58,673 nucleotides of DNA, taken from assembly GCF_001270495.1 (NCBI RefSeq), contig NZ_LGUR01000229.1, forward strand, positions 1 to 58,673, written 5' to 3'. The notes beneath the pieces were generated by a model that searched no databases, was not told where the DNA came from, and was given only the letters and a program-made list of their open reading frames with translations. Positions 1-8,918 of the stretch are shown here, one piece after another. Made by a program: the position numbers and the translations under genes. The stretch's first letter is position 1, and every line of letters begins with the position of its first letter. The stretch is from Streptomyces viridochromogenes (GTDB taxonomy: Bacteria; Actinomycetota; Actinomycetes; Streptomycetales; Streptomycetaceae).

Positions 1-870
1 GCGGTGAGCGGGTCGTTGTCCCAGCTCGCGTCGGTCGTACGGCCCTCGGGTCCGGGGACGCCCACCTCCGCCACCGACACCATCGCCGGCACCCACCTCG
101 CCGCCTACGCCCTCGGTGCCGGCCAGGGCTTCGCCCTCGGGGTCGCCGCCCCGCACCGGGACCCCGGCGACCACACCATCGCCTCCGTCGCCGCCGTACT
201 CCTCTCCCTCCTCACCGGCGAGCACCAGAGCGGCTCGGGAGCGGCCCGGTCGTCGGCGCTCGTACGGCTGCTGCTGGGCGCCGAGCCGCAGACGGTGGCC
301 CCGCTGCTGGGGGCCGACCGCTGGCTCGTGGTCCACGGCCGCCCCGACACCCAGCCCTGCGACCCCGTGGCGGCCTCGGCGCTGGGCGCGGCCCTCGGCT
401 CCCCGCTGGTCGACCTCGCGCCGGACGTCGTCCGCGTTCTCGCCCCGGCGGACCGCGAACCGTCACCGCAGCCCGGCTGGACCCTGGGGGTGAGCGCCCC
501 CGCGACCGCCCGGGACTGGCCGGCGGCCGACACCCAGGCGGCCCGGGCCCTGTCCCGCGCCCGGGCCACCCGCACGCCCCTGTTCCGGCACGGCAGCCAC
601 CGCCCGGCCCTCACCGACCTGCTCTCCCCCGACGAGGCGGAGTCCCACGCCCGCGCACTCCTCGCGCCCCTCACCGCCCCCCTCACGGAGACCCTGCGCA
701 CCTGGCTCTCCCTGCACGGCAGTTGGGACCGCACGGCCGTCGCCCTGTCCGTCCACCGCAACACGGTCCGGCAGCGGATCGCCCGTTGCGCGACGCTCCT
801 CGACACGGACCTGGACGACCCGGACGTACGGATGGAGTTGTGGTTCGCCCTGCGCCACGGCGAACGGTGA
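1..870 (+). CDS. PucR-type transcriptional regulator (5' end outside window)
   Basis: The frame is open from base 1, so the start lies upstream of the window and only the C-terminal 289 residues are seen. The last ~60 residues carry a PucR C-terminal helix-turn-helix: SLHGSWDRTAVALSVHRNTV followed by a basic helix and a conserved ELWFAL-like end. The part before it is a poorly conserved Ala/Leu-rich sensory region. PucR proteins usually control purine or other nitrogen catabolism; nothing next to it shows its target. The downstream phosphatase-like gene starts 54 bases later on the same strand and could be co-transcribed. The family call rests on the HTH only. Confidence 0.8.
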   Translation, partial: AVSGSLSQLASVVRPSGPGTPTSATDTIAGTHLAAYALGAGQGFALGVAAPHRDPGDHTIASVAAVLLSLLTGEHQSGSGAARSSALVRLLLGAEPQTVAPLLGADRWLVVHGRPDTQPCDPVAASALGAALGSPLVDLAPDVVRVLAPADREPSPQPGWTLGVSAPATARDWPAADTQAARALSRARATRTPLFRHGSHRPALTDLLSPDEAESHARALLAPLTAPLTETLRTWLSLHGSWDRTAVALSVHRNTVRQRIARCATLLDTDLDDPDVRMELWFALRHGER

Positions 871-923
871 TCCGCGTCGCACGCGTCCCGGACTCGGGTG
901 TTCCCACAGTTGTCTGCCTCACA

Positions 924-1721
924 ATGGGAGGCATGCCGATACCCGGGACACCCAGCCGCGCCGAGCTCGTCGACCACCTCGTCAGAACCCGTATCGCGGG
1001 CGACGTCGCGACGCCCCGCGAGAACAACCTCTCCCACTACCGCCAGCTGGCGAACGGCAACCGCCACTACTGGCTCGGCCTGGAGCTCGGCGACCGCTGG
1101 ACCGACGAGCAGGACGTGCTCGCGGTGATGGCGGAGCGCGTCGGCGTGAACGACGACGCGGAGCACCGCCACGGCCAGGACACCATCGACCCCGAGCTGA
1201 CGGTGGCCGCCCTGGAGCGGATGGCGGCCCGCCTGCGCAAGGCGGCCGACGGGCAGCAGCGCGTGCTCTTCGCGACGGGCCACCCGGGCGGCCTGCTCGA
1301 CGTCCACCGCGCCACCGCCGCCGCTCTGCGCACGGCGGGCTGCGAGATCGTCGTCATCCCGGAGGGCCTCCAGACGGAGGAGGGCTACGTCATGCAGTTC
1401 GCCGACGTGGCCGTCCTCGAACACGGCGCCACCCTCTGGCACACCCACTCCGGCGACCCGATGAAGGCCATCCTGACGGGACTCGAACGCGAGGAACGCC
1501 CACTACCGGACCTGGTCGTCGCCGACCACGGCTGGGCGGGCTACGCCGGCCAGCACGGCGTGGACTCCGTCGGCTACGCCGACTGCAACGACCCGGCACT
1601 GTTCCTCGCGGAGGCGGAGGGCACCGTACAGGTGGTCGTACCCCTGGACGACCACGTGGTCAGCCCGCGCCACTACGACCCGATGACGACGTTCCTGCTG
1701 GCGGAGGCGGGACTGGTCTAG
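924..1721 (+). CDS. Phosphatase-like conserved actinobacterial protein
   Basis: A protein of 265 residues. It contains ATGHPGGLLDVH, then the acidic stretches HTHSGDP and VVADHGWAGYAG, and ends PLDDHVVSPRHYDP. I recognise this as a family annotated simply as phosphatase in streptomycetes; the many conserved His and Asp residues fit a metal-dependent hydrolase, but the substrate is unknown. The start is uncertain. ATG 924 has no Shine-Dalgarno (SD) sequence and may be leaderless. ATG 933 is in frame, but GGGAGG lies only one base before it. No signal peptide is seen, so it should be cytoplasmic. Confidence 0.75.
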   Translation: MGGMPIPGTPSRAELVDHLVRTRIAGDVATPRENNLSHYRQLANGNRHYWLGLELGDRWTDEQDVLAVMAERVGVNDDAEHRHGQDTIDPELTVAALERMAARLRKAADGQQRVLFATGHPGGLLDVHRATAAALRTAGCEIVVIPEGLQTEEGYVMQFADVAVLEHGATLWHTHSGDPMKAILTGLEREERPLPDLVVADHGWAGYAGQHGVDSVGYADCNDPALFLAEAEGTVQVVVPLDDHVVSPRHYDPMTTFLLAEAGLV

Positions 1722-1780
1722 GCGCGCCCCTCGCGCCGGACTGGCCTGATGCCAGGGCGGCCGGGCGGGGTGTCGGTGGG

Positions 1781-2647
1781 TCAGCGTGGGACGCGGACCA
1801 CGCCCTCCTGGATGACCGACACCGCCAGCTGTCCGTCCTGTGTGTAGATGCGGGCCTGGCCGAGGCCGCGGCCGCCGTGTGCCGACGGTGACTCCTGGTC
1901 GTACAGCAGCCACTCGTCCGCGCGGAACGGGCGGTGGAACCACATGGCGTGGTCCAGGGAGGCGCCGACCACGTCCCCGACGGCCCAGCCGCCCCGGCCG
2001 TGCGCGAGCAGGACGGAGTCGAGGAGGGTCATGTCGGAGACGTAGGTGGCGAGTACGACGTGCAGGAGCGGGTCGTCCGCCAGCTTGCCGTTGGTGCGGA
2101 ACCAGACCTGGGAGTGCGGTTCGCGGGGCTCGCCGAACCGGCCGTACGGCGGCTCGTCGACATAGCGCAGGTCGACCGCCTGGCGTGCCTCCAGGAACCG
2201 CTCGACGACGTCCGCGTCGAGGTGGTCGTAGCCACGCAGCCGCTCCTCGGAGGTGGGGAGCGTCGCCGGGTCGGGCGCGGGCGGCATGGGGGCCTGGTGG
2301 TCCATGCCCTCCTCGTACACCTGGAACGAGGCCGACAGGGCGAAGATCGGCTTGCCGTGCTGGACCGCGACCACCCGCCGGGTGGTGAAGGAGCGGCCGT
2401 CGCGCATGCGGTCGACGTTGTAGACGATGGGCGCGCCCGGATCCCCCATGCGCAGGAAGTACGCGTGGAGGGAGTGGGCGTGCCGGTCCGCGGGGACCGT
2501 GCGCCCGGCGGCGACCAGTGCCTGGGCCGCGACCTGACCGCCGAAGACGCGCGGGACGACGGCGGAGCGGGACTGGCCGCGGAAGATGTTCTCCTCGATC
2601 TGCTCCAGGTCGAGCAGATCGAGGAGACCCTGTAGTGCCTGGTTCAT
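1781..2647 (-). CDS. tesB: Acyl-CoA thioesterase II
   Basis: A 288-residue protein of normal TesB length with two hotdog repeats. The N-terminal one has FRGQSR, RVFGGQVAAQAL and the HSLHAYFLR motif. The C-terminal one has LDHAMWFHRPFRADEWLLYD, where the family's catalytic Asp (SLDHAMW) sits, and ends GRGLGQARIYTQDGQLAVSV. It hydrolyses acyl-CoA to free acid and CoA in the cytoplasm. It lies 35 bases downstream of the acyl-CoA dehydrogenase on the same strand, so the two are probably one operon for acyl-CoA turnover. AAAAGG precedes the ATG. Confidence 0.93.
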   Translation of the reverse strand: MNQALQGLLDLLDLEQIEENIFRGQSRSAVVPRVFGGQVAAQALVAAGRTVPADRHAHSLHAYFLRMGDPGAPIVYNVDRMRDGRSFTTRRVVAVQHGKPIFALSASFQVYEEGMDHQAPMPPAPDPATLPTSEERLRGYDHLDADVVERFLEARQAVDLRYVDEPPYGRFGEPREPHSQVWFRTNGKLADDPLLHVVLATYVSDMTLLDSVLLAHGRGGWAVGDVVGASLDHAMWFHRPFRADEWLLYDQESPSAHGGRGLGQARIYTQDGQLAVSVIQEGVVRVPR

Positions 2648-2682
2648 GGCACCTTTTCTACTGGCAGGTAATTGCAGGGGCC

Positions 2683-3840
2683 TTACAGGCCCATGTCCTT
2701 CGCGATGATCGACTTCATGATCTCGCTGGTGCCGCCGTAGATGCGGTTGACCCGGTTGTCCGCGTACAGGCGAGCGATCGGGTACTCGTTCATGAAGCCG
2801 TAGCCGCCGTGCAGCTGGAGGCAGCGGTCGATCACACGGTGCGCGACCTCGGTGCAGAAGAGCTTCGCGGACGCGGCCTCGGCAGGCGTCAGCTCGCCGG
2901 CGTCCAGGGCCTCCAGCGCACGGTCGGCCACGGCCTCGGCGGCGTCGACCTCGGCCTGGCAGGCGGCCAGCTCGAACTTGGTGTTCTGGAAGGAGGCGAC
3001 GGACTTGCCGAAGACGGTGCGGTCCTGGACGTACTCCTTGGCGAACCGCACGGCGGCCTTGGCCTGCGCGTAGGCGCCGAAGGCGATGCCCCAGCGCTCG
3101 GAGGCCAGGTTGTGGCCGAGGTAGTAGAAGCCCTTGTTCTCCTCGCCGAGCAGGTCCTCGACCGGGACCTTCACGTCGACGAACGCCAGCTCGGCGGTGT
3201 CGGAGGTCTTCAGGCCGAGCTTGTCGAGCTTGCGGCCGACGGAGTAGCCCTCGGACTTGGTGTCCACAGCGAACAGGGAGATGCCGTGCCGGCGGTCCTC
3301 GGCGCTGGGCGCGTCGGTGCGGGCACAGACGATCACACGGTCGGCGTGCACACCGCCGGTGATGAAGGTCTTGGCGCCGTTGAGGACGTAGTGCGTGCCG
3401 TCCTCGGAGAGCTTGGCGGTGGTCTTCATGCCCGCGAGGTCGGAGCCGGTGCCCGGCTCGGTCATCGCCAGCGCCCACATCTCCTCACCGGAGACGAACT
3501 TCGGCAGGAACCGCTTCTTCTGCTCGTCGCTGGCGAGCATCTTGATGTACGGCAGGCCGAGCAGCACGTGCACGCCGGAGCCGCCGAACTGCACACCCGC
3601 GCGGGCGGTCTCCTCGTACATCACCGCCTCGAACTTGTACGAGTCGATGCCCGCGCCGCCGTACTCCTCGTCGACGCGGATGCCGAAGACGCCGAGCTCG
3701 GCGAGCTTGTAGTAGAAGTCGCGGGGCGCCTGGCCCGCCGCGAACCACTCGTCGTAGACCGGGACGACCTCGGCCTCGATGAAGGCGCGGATGGTCTCCC
3801 GGAACGCCTCGTGATCCTCACTGAACACCGTACGGCGCAC
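2683..3840 (-). CDS. Acyl-CoA dehydrogenase (isovaleryl/long-chain-like active site)
   Basis: An FAD-dependent acyl-CoA dehydrogenase of 385 residues with the usual domains: helical N-terminus, central beta domain (MTEPGTGSDLAG) and C-terminal helices (LHGGYGFMNEYPIARLYAD). The position that holds the catalytic Glu in medium-chain enzymes is Gly here (IYGGTSEI, about residue 369). A Glu instead lies at about residue 248 (ASERWGIAF), where isovaleryl- and long-chain-type enzymes keep their base. The GTG start at 3840 was chosen because GGAGGTGG lies 5 bases upstream; a longer TTG-started form reaches 3885. It heads an operon with tesB. The substrate is not known. Confidence 0.92.
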   Translation of the reverse strand: MRRTVFSEDHEAFRETIRAFIEAEVVPVYDEWFAAGQAPRDFYYKLAELGVFGIRVDEEYGGAGIDSYKFEAVMYEETARAGVQFGGSGVHVLLGLPYIKMLASDEQKKRFLPKFVSGEEMWALAMTEPGTGSDLAGMKTTAKLSEDGTHYVLNGAKTFITGGVHADRVIVCARTDAPSAEDRRHGISLFAVDTKSEGYSVGRKLDKLGLKTSDTAELAFVDVKVPVEDLLGEENKGFYYLGHNLASERWGIAFGAYAQAKAAVRFAKEYVQDRTVFGKSVASFQNTKFELAACQAEVDAAEAVADRALEALDAGELTPAEAASAKLFCTEVAHRVIDRCLQLHGGYGFMNEYPIARLYADNRVNRIYGGTSEIMKSIIAKDMGL

Positions 3841-3865
3841 CGCCGCCACCTCCACACGTCCATGT

Positions 3866-3880
3866 CTAAGCGCTTGCTCA
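3866..3880. promoter_or_regulatory. Possible TetR-type operator upstream of acyl-CoA dehydrogenase
   Basis: The near-palindrome TAAGCGCTTG (8-bp perfect core AAGCGCTT), followed by CTCA, lies 26-40 bases before the dehydrogenase start. Sites of the TGAGCAAGCGCTTAG type are common before actinobacterial acyl-CoA genes under TetR control. The regulator is not adjacent, and the assignment is inference from motif shape. Confidence 0.35.
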
Positions 3881-3931
3881 CTCAACCGTACCGGCGAGTA
3901 TCCAAGGGCGTCCAGAGGTCAAGGTCCGTAA

Positions 3932-3976
3932 CGCTCGTCACGCTCCTCGCGCTCGTCACGCTCCTCGCGCTCGTCA
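3932..3976. repeat. Tandem 18-bp repeat, 2.5 copies
   Basis: The unit CGCTCGTCACGCTCCTCG occurs twice without mismatch, followed by half a unit. It lies between the divergently oriented ends of the acyl-CoA dehydrogenase promoter region and the 3' end of the dedA-like gene. No function is apparent; it may be a variable-number tract. Confidence 0.9.
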
Positions 3977-3995
3977 AGATCTTCACGCCGCACGC

Positions 3996-4679
3996 TCAGA
4001 TCCGTACGTCCTCCTCGTCCCGTCGGACCTGACGCCGCCGCGCCCCACGCCCCGACCGCAGCATCCGCACCGCCACGAAGGCCAGGGCCGCCACGACCAC
4101 GGCCGCCAGGATCGCCTTGGAGTAGAGGCCGACCAGGTCGGTGACCTCGTGCCAGCGGGCGCCCAGCGCGTAGCCGGCGGCGATGAAGGCGGTGTTCCAG
4201 ATGAGGCTGCCGGCCGCGGTGAGGGCGAGGAAGAGGGGCAGCCGCATGCGTTCCACGCCGGCCGGTATCGAGATCAGGCTGCGGAAGATCGGTACGAAGC
4301 GGCCGAAGAACACGGCCTTGGTGCCGTGCCGGACGAACCACGCCTCGGTCCGCTCCACGTCCGCGACCTTCACCAGCGGCAGTCGCGCCGCCGCCGCGAT
4401 CAGCCGGTCCCGGCCGAAGAGCGCGCCGAGCAGGTACAGCGCCAGCGCGCCCGCCACCGAGCCCGCGGTCGTCCAGGCGACGGCCGCGACGACGTCCATC
4501 CGCCCCTGACTCGCCGTGAACCCCGCCAGCGGCAGGATCACCTCGCTCGGCAGCGGCGGGAAGAGGTTCTCCAGGGCGATGGCCAGTCCGGCGCCGGGAC
4601 CGCCCAGTTTCTCCATGAGGTCGGCGGCCCAGCCGGCGACTCCGCCGACGGGGGCGTCGGCCGCAGCAGCAATGATCAT
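3996..4679 (-). CDS. DedA family membrane protein
   Basis: An integral membrane protein of 227 residues. The family signature is seen near the N-terminus (ENLFPPLPSEVILPLAG) and again in the middle (FFGRFVPIFRSLISIPAG, with the conserved Arg residues). About five hydrophobic segments follow. The C-terminus is a basic/acidic cytoplasmic tail. DedA proteins are proton-dependent lipid carriers or flippases; UptA/PopT-type members recycle undecaprenyl phosphate, but the substrate cannot be told here. ATG 4679 has only a weak ribosome site, and a GTG nine bases upstream is an alternative. The next upstream gene is divergent (histidine kinase). Confidence 0.9.
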   Translation of the reverse strand: MIIAAAADAPVGGVAGWAADLMEKLGGPGAGLAIALENLFPPLPSEVILPLAGFTASQGRMDVVAAVAWTTAGSVAGALALYLLGALFGRDRLIAAAARLPLVKVADVERTEAWFVRHGTKAVFFGRFVPIFRSLISIPAGVERMRLPLFLALTAAGSLIWNTAFIAAGYALGARWHEVTDLVGLYSKAILAAVVVAALAFVAVRMLRSGRGARRRQVRRDEEDVRI

Positions 4680-4742
4680 GCAGACCACTTTACGAAGTCT
4701 TGACCTAAAGGCGGTATGAGGAAGGCCGCACGACCGGCTGTG

Positions 4743-4764
4743 GCACTCCACACGTCAGGAGTGC
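4743..4764. repeat. Inverted repeat in dedA / histidine kinase divergent region
   Basis: GCACTCC and GGAGTGC form 7-bp arms around an 8-base loop, followed by GGTTTT. It lies 48 bases before the kinase start. It could be an operator or an attenuator-like hairpin; the rest of the 133-base gap shows nothing definite. Confidence 0.4.
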
Positions 4765-4812
4765 GGTTTTCCGCAGGGCGCCGGCCAGAGACCTTGGCTA
4801 GCCTGGCCCACC

Positions 4813-5949
4813 GTGATCGCATTCACCGGGCGCTGGCTCCGTCTCGCCGCCGGACTGCTGCTGGGTGGCCTGACGGCGCTGGCCGAGCTGGTCTGCGTCG
4901 CCGACGGCGGGGTGCGCAGGATGCGGGCTCTGGCGACCGGACGCCCGCCGTCCGTCCCCGCGAGCGCGCTGCGCCTGGCCGAGCTGGAGCGGCGCCGCCT
5001 GGCGGTGTTCCACGCCGCCGAGCTGGACCCTCCGGGTGACGGACGGGCCGCGTTCGGGTATCTGGCGGCGCGCTGGCCGCTGGGGCTGTTCGGCCTGCTG
5101 GTGTTGCTGACCTCGCTGGTTGCCCTCCTCTACTCCTCGCTGCTGGTGTGGACGTGGTTCGTGCTGGACCCCCTCCATCCCGGCACCGTCACGCTCACCG
5201 GGCTGGGCGGGCTGTTCCTGCTGTTCCTGTGCGCACAGGGCGGCCGCGGACTGGCACAGCTGGACGAGCAGCTGGCCCGGCGCCACCTCGGCCCCAGCGA
5301 GACGGAGCTGCTGCTGCGCCGGGTCGGCGAACTGGCCGCGACCCGGGCCGGGGTGGTGCAGGCCGTGCACGACGAGCGCCGGCGCATCGAGCGCGACCTG
5401 CACGACGGCGTACAGCAGCGCCTGGTCGCCCTGGGGCTGCTGCTGGGCCGGGCCCGCCGCGCCGCGGACCCGGCCAAGGCGGACGCGCTGCTGCGCCAGG
5501 CCCACGAGGAGTCCGCCGACGCCCTGACGGAGCTGCGCGAGACGGCCTGGCGGATCTACCCGGCCGCCCTGGACGAGCACGGACTGGCCGCGGCCCTGGA
5601 GGGGCTCGCGGAGCGCTCGGTCCTGCCCGTCGACGTGACGTACGAACTCGACGGCAACCCGCCTCCGGTCCCCGTGCAGACCGTGGCGTACTTCGTCGCC
5701 GCCGAGGCCGTCACCAACACGCTGAAGCACTCCGGCGCCACCCGCGCCGAGATCCGTGTGACCCGGCACGGCGACGAGATGGCGGTACGCATCGAGGACG
5801 ACGGCACCGGTGGCGCTCCGCACCGGCCCACGGCCGGCGGCCTCCTCGGCCTGTCCCGCCGCGTCGCCGCCCTCGACGGACGACTCGACATCCACAGTCC
5901 GTCCGGCGGCCCGACCGTCATCACCGCGGAGCTGCCGTGCGCGTCATGA
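4813..5949 (+). CDS. NarL-family sensor histidine kinase
   Basis: A membrane kinase of 378 residues. Two or three hydrophobic segments lie in the first ~145 residues. The HisKA_3 box ERRRIERDLHDGVQQRLVAL has the phospho-acceptor His at about residue 197. The HATPase domain follows, with EAVTNTLKHSGA (N box) and a short GGLLGLSRR G box. The sensory region is short and the signal is unknown. The start is GTG with no SD; TAGCCT lies 8 bases upstream, so the transcript is probably leaderless. It overlaps the response regulator gene by 13 bases, so the two are translationally coupled and form a cognate pair. Confidence 0.93.
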   Translation: MIAFTGRWLRLAAGLLLGGLTALAELVCVADGGVRRMRALATGRPPSVPASALRLAELERRRLAVFHAAELDPPGDGRAAFGYLAARWPLGLFGLLVLLTSLVALLYSSLLVWTWFVLDPLHPGTVTLTGLGGLFLLFLCAQGGRGLAQLDEQLARRHLGPSETELLLRRVGELAATRAGVVQAVHDERRRIERDLHDGVQQRLVALGLLLGRARRAADPAKADALLRQAHEESADALTELRETAWRIYPAALDEHGLAAALEGLAERSVLPVDVTYELDGNPPPVPVQTVAYFVAAEAVTNTLKHSGATRAEIRVTRHGDEMAVRIEDDGTGGAPHRPTAGGLLGLSRRVAALDGRLDIHSPSGGPTVITAELPCAS

Positions 5950-6593
5950 TCGCCGAAGACTCCGCGCTGCTGCGCGAAGGCCTCGTCCGGCTCCTCGCCG
6001 ACGAAGGCCACACCGTGACCGCCGCGGTGGGGAACGCGGACGCGTTGCTGGCGGCGGTCGCGGCCGATCCGCCCGACATCGTGGTCGTGGACGTGCGCAT
6101 GCCACCCACACACACCGACGAGGGGCTGCGGGCCGCGCTTCGGATCCGCGGACACCATCCCGGTACGGCCGTCCTGGTCCTCTCCCAGTACGTCGAGGGC
6201 CGCTATGCCACCGAGTTGCTCAGCGGCAGCAGCGAGGGCGTCGGCTATCTCCTCAAGGACCGGGTCATGCAGGTGGAGGAGTTCCTCGCCGCTCTGGACC
6301 GCGTGGGCGCGGGCGGCACCGCGTTCGACCCCGAGGTGGTCCGGCGGCTCCTCGCCCGCAGCACCCGCACCGACCCACTGCACCGGCTCACGCCCCGCGA
6401 GCGGGACGTCCTGGCGCTGATGGCCCAGGGCTGCACCAACGCCGCCATCGCCCAGCAGCTCTACGTCTCCCAGAGCGCGGTGGAGAAGCACACCAACGCG
6501 ATCTTCGACAAGCTCGGCCTGACGGGTACGACCGGCTACAGCCGCCGCGTCCTTGCGGTACTACGGCACCTGAGCGGCTCCGCCGAGGGGTAG
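5937..6593 (+). CDS. NarL/LuxR-family response regulator
   Basis: 218 residues. The receiver domain has the acidic pair at IAEDSALLREG, phospho-acceptor Asp near residue 52 (IVVVDVRMPP) and LLKDRV with the conserved Lys. The C-terminal LuxR helix-turn-helix reads TPRERDVLALMAQGCTNAAI. GTG 5937 is preferred because GGAG lies 5-6 bases upstream and it gives the usual MRVMIAED start; ATG 5946 is the alternative. It is the partner of the upstream kinase. Its targets are not visible; the convergent tetR gene ends two bases away. Confidence 0.94.
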   Translation: MRVMIAEDSALLREGLVRLLADEGHTVTAAVGNADALLAAVAADPPDIVVVDVRMPPTHTDEGLRAALRIRGHHPGTAVLVLSQYVEGRYATELLSGSSEGVGYLLKDRVMQVEEFLAALDRVGAGGTAFDPEVVRRLLARSTRTDPLHRLTPRERDVLALMAQGCTNAAIAQQLYVSQSAVEKHTNAIFDKLGLTGTTGYSRRVLAVLRHLSGSAEG

Positions 6594-6594
6594 C

Positions 6595-7191
6595 TCACGC
6601 CACCCCGGCGGCCCCGAACGCCCCCCGCGCCATCCGGTGCAGCAGCTCCGCCGTGACCCCCCGCCCCGGCAGCGCCCCCGGCCGCCCCAGATGCGGGGTC
6701 GAGTTGAGCAGGCCGAACACCGAGTGGACGGCCGAGCGGGCCGTCGGCTCCGTCAGGTCCGGGTACACCGCGCGCACCACCTCCACCCACAGCTCGACGT
6801 ACTGCCGCTGGAGCTGCCGCACGAGCTTGCGGTCGCTGTCGCGGAGGCGGTCCAGCTCGCGGTCGTGCAGGGTGATGAGGGGGCGGTCGTCGAGGGCGAA
6901 GTCGATGTGACCCTCGATGAGGGAGTCGAGGACCGCCTCGGCCGGCACGCCGTCGGCCTCCGCGAGGCGCCGCTTCGCGCCGGTCAGGAGCTGGCCGCTG
7001 ATGCCGACCAGCAGCTCGGCGAGCATCGCGTCCTTGCCGGCGAAGTGCCGGTAGAGGCCGGGGCCGCTGATGCCCACGGCGGCACCTATCTCGTCCACGC
7101 CGACGCCGTGGAAACCACGCTCGGCGAAGAGCCGCGCGGCCTCCTTGAGGATCTGCTCGCGGCGGGTGGGGGCGTCGGTTCTGGTGGCCAT
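6595..7191 (-). CDS. TetR-family regulator of the branched-chain acyl-CoA operon
   Basis: 198 residues. The N-terminal TetR helix-turn-helix is clear (RREQILKEAARLFAERGFHG, then IGAAVGISGPGLYRHFAGKD). The C-terminal ligand domain is helical and matches the family linked to acyl-CoA degradation. The gene is divergent from the carboxylase operon, with 96 bases between the start codons holding two similar operator-like sequences (7214-7258). This layout suggests it represses both itself and the operon and is released by an acyl-CoA intermediate. The ligand is inference. Confidence 0.92.
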   Translation of the reverse strand: MATRTDAPTRREQILKEAARLFAERGFHGVGVDEIGAAVGISGPGLYRHFAGKDAMLAELLVGISGQLLTGAKRRLAEADGVPAEAVLDSLIEGHIDFALDDRPLITLHDRELDRLRDSDRKLVRQLQRQYVELWVEVVRAVYPDLTEPTARSAVHSVFGLLNSTPHLGRPGALPGRGVTAELLHRMARGAFGAAGVA

Positions 7192-7213
7192 GGAAGCAAT
7201 TCTAGACAGGGAG

Positions 7214-7258
7214 GTTAGCGGTCGTTAACCTGAAGGAAATGCGTTAACGCTCATTAAC
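7214..7258. promoter_or_regulatory. Twin TetR-type operators in the divergent promoter
   Basis: Two 16-bp imperfect palindromes, GTTAGCGGTCGTTAAC (7214-7229) and GTTAACGCTCATTAAC (7243-7258), lie 29 bases apart start to start. They agree at 13 of 16 positions. They are the only strong repeats between the tetR start and the carboxylase start, so they probably bind the TetR protein. Confidence 0.7.
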
Positions 7259-7287
7259 TGGTCGACCACTGGTGAGGGGACCGCAGG

Positions 7288-8904
7288 ATGCACGAGGCAC
7301 CGGAGCTTGCGAGCGCGGCAGATCCCGCGTCGGAGGCATGGCGGGCCAACGAGGAGGCCCATCGGGCGCTGGTGGACGAGCTGCGCGGCAAGCTCGCCGC
7401 CGCCCGGCTGGGAGGCGGCGAGAAGGCCCGCGCCCGGCACACCGCGCGCGGGAAGCTGCTGCCGCGCGACCGCGTCGACACCGTCCTCGACCCCGGCTCC
7501 CCCTTCCTGGAGCTCGCTCCCCTCGCGGCCGACGGCATGTACGAGGGCCAGGCCCCGGCCGCCGGCGTCATCGCCGGGATCGGACGGGTCAGCGGCCGCG
7601 AGTGCGTGATCGTCGCCAACGACGCCACGGTCAAGGGCGGCACGTACTACCCGATGACCGTGAAGAAGCACCTGCGGGCTCAAGAGGTCGCCCTGGAGAA
7701 CCGCCTCCCTTGCCTCTATCTCGTCGACTCCGGCGGGGCCTTCCTGCCCATGCAGGACGAGGTGTTCCCGGACCGGGAGCACTTCGGGCGGATCTTCTAC
7801 AACCAGGCCCGGATGTCGGGCGCCGGGATCCCGCAGATCGCCGCGGTGCTGGGCTCGTGCACGGCCGGCGGCGCCTACGTCCCCGCCATGAGCGACGAGG
7901 CCGTCATCGTCCGCGACCAGGGCACGATCTTCCTCGGCGGCCCCCCGCTGGTGAAGGCCGCCACCGGTGAGGTCGTCACGGCGGAGGAGCTCGGCGGCGG
8001 CGAGGTCCACTCCCGGGTGTCCGGCGTGACCGACCACCTCGCCGAGGACGACGCCCACGCGCTGCGGATCGTGCGGAACATCGTGGCCACCCTCCCCGCG
8101 CGCGGGTCCCTCCCCTGGGAGGTCACCCCCGCCACCGAACCGAAGGTCGACCCCTACGGCCTCTACGGCGCCGTCCCCGTCGACTCCCGCACCCCCTACG
8201 ACGTACGCGAGATCATCGCGCGCGTGGTCGACGGCTCCCGTTTCGCGGAGTTCAAGGCCGAGTTCGGGCAGACCCTCGTCACCGGCTTCGCCCGTATCCA
8301 CGGCCACCCGGTCGGCATCGTCGCCAACAACGGCATCCTGTTCTCCGAGTCCGCCCAGAAGGGCGCCCACTTCATCGAGCTGTGCGACCAGCGCGGGATC
8401 CCGCTGGTCTTCCTGCAGAACATCTCCGGCTTCATGGTCGGCAAGGACTACGAGGCGGGCGGCATCGCCAAGCACGGCGCCAAGATGGTCACCGCGGTGG
8501 CCTGCACGCGCGTGCCGAAGCTGACGGTCGTCGTCGGCGGCTCGTACGGCGCCGGGAACTACTCCATGTGCGGGCGCGCGTACTCGCCCCGCTTCCTGTG
8601 GATGTGGCCGGGCGCCAAGATCTCCGTCATGGGCGGCGAGCAGGCCGCGTCCGTCCTCGCGACCGTCAAGCGGGACCAGTTGGAGGCGCGGGGCGAGGAC
8701 TGGCCGGCGGAGGCCGAGGAGTCCTTCAAGGCGCCGATCCGTGAGCAGTACGAGCGCCAGGGGAACGCCTACTACGCCACCGCCCGCCTCTGGGACGACG
8801 GTGTGATCGACCCGCTGGAGACCCGTCAGGTGCTGGGCCTCGCCCTGACCGCCTGTGCCAACGCGCCCCTGGGTGAGCCCCAGTTCGGCGTCTTCCGGAT
8901 GTGA
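7288..8904 (+). CDS. Acyl-CoA carboxylase carboxyltransferase (beta) subunit, methylcrotonyl-CoA type
   Basis: 538 residues with the tandem crotonase-fold carboxyltransferase domains. The N half has [39 protein letters not shown] and [16 protein letters not shown], the pattern of methylcrotonyl-CoA carboxylase (MCC) beta chains rather than propionyl-CoA ones. The C half has [20 protein letters not shown] and [17 protein letters not shown]. It transfers carboxyl from biotin to the acyl-CoA. It is first in an operon with the biotinylated alpha subunit, HMG-CoA lyase and an acyl-CoA dehydrogenase, which supports leucine catabolism. Control is likely by the divergent TetR. Substrate choice is inference from motif and context. 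Confidence 0.93.
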   Translation: MHEAPELASAADPASEAWRANEEAHRALVDELRGKLAAARLGGGEKARARHTARGKLLPRDRVDTVLDPGSPFLELAPLAADGMYEGQAPAAGVIAGIGRVSGRECVIVANDATVKGGTYYPMTVKKHLRAQEVALENRLPCLYLVDSGGAFLPMQDEVFPDREHFGRIFYNQARMSGAGIPQIAAVLGSCTAGGAYVPAMSDEAVIVRDQGTIFLGGPPLVKAATGEVVTAEELGGGEVHSRVSGVTDHLAEDDAHALRIVRNIVATLPARGSLPWEVTPATEPKVDPYGLYGAVPVDSRTPYDVREIIARVVDGSRFAEFKAEFGQTLVTGFARIHGHPVGIVANNGILFSESAQKGAHFIELCDQRGIPLVFLQNISGFMVGKDYEAGGIAKHGAKMVTAVACTRVPKLTVVVGGSYGAGNYSMCGRAYSPRFLWMWPGAKISVMGGEQAASVLATVKRDQLEARGEDWPAEAEESFKAPIREQYERQGNAYYATARLWDDGVIDPLETRQVLGLALTACANAPLGEPQFGVFRM

Positions 8905-8918
8905 GGGGGACTGTGACG

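Noticed and set aside
2648..3478. Upstream extension that would fuse tesB to a long open frame inside the acyl-CoA dehydrogenase
   Set aside because: The added part is Arg/Gly-rich frame-shifted dehydrogenase sequence; the natural TesB start MNQALQ has its own ribosome site.
3919..3995. EERDEREERDER-type peptide from the tandem repeat on the minus strand, as a coiled-coil tail of the DedA protein
   Set aside because: It is in a different frame from the DedA gene, whose own frame stops at 3996.
4699..4720. TTGACC ... TATGAG as a sigma-70 promoter for the histidine kinase
   Set aside because: The spacing is about nine bases, far from 17.
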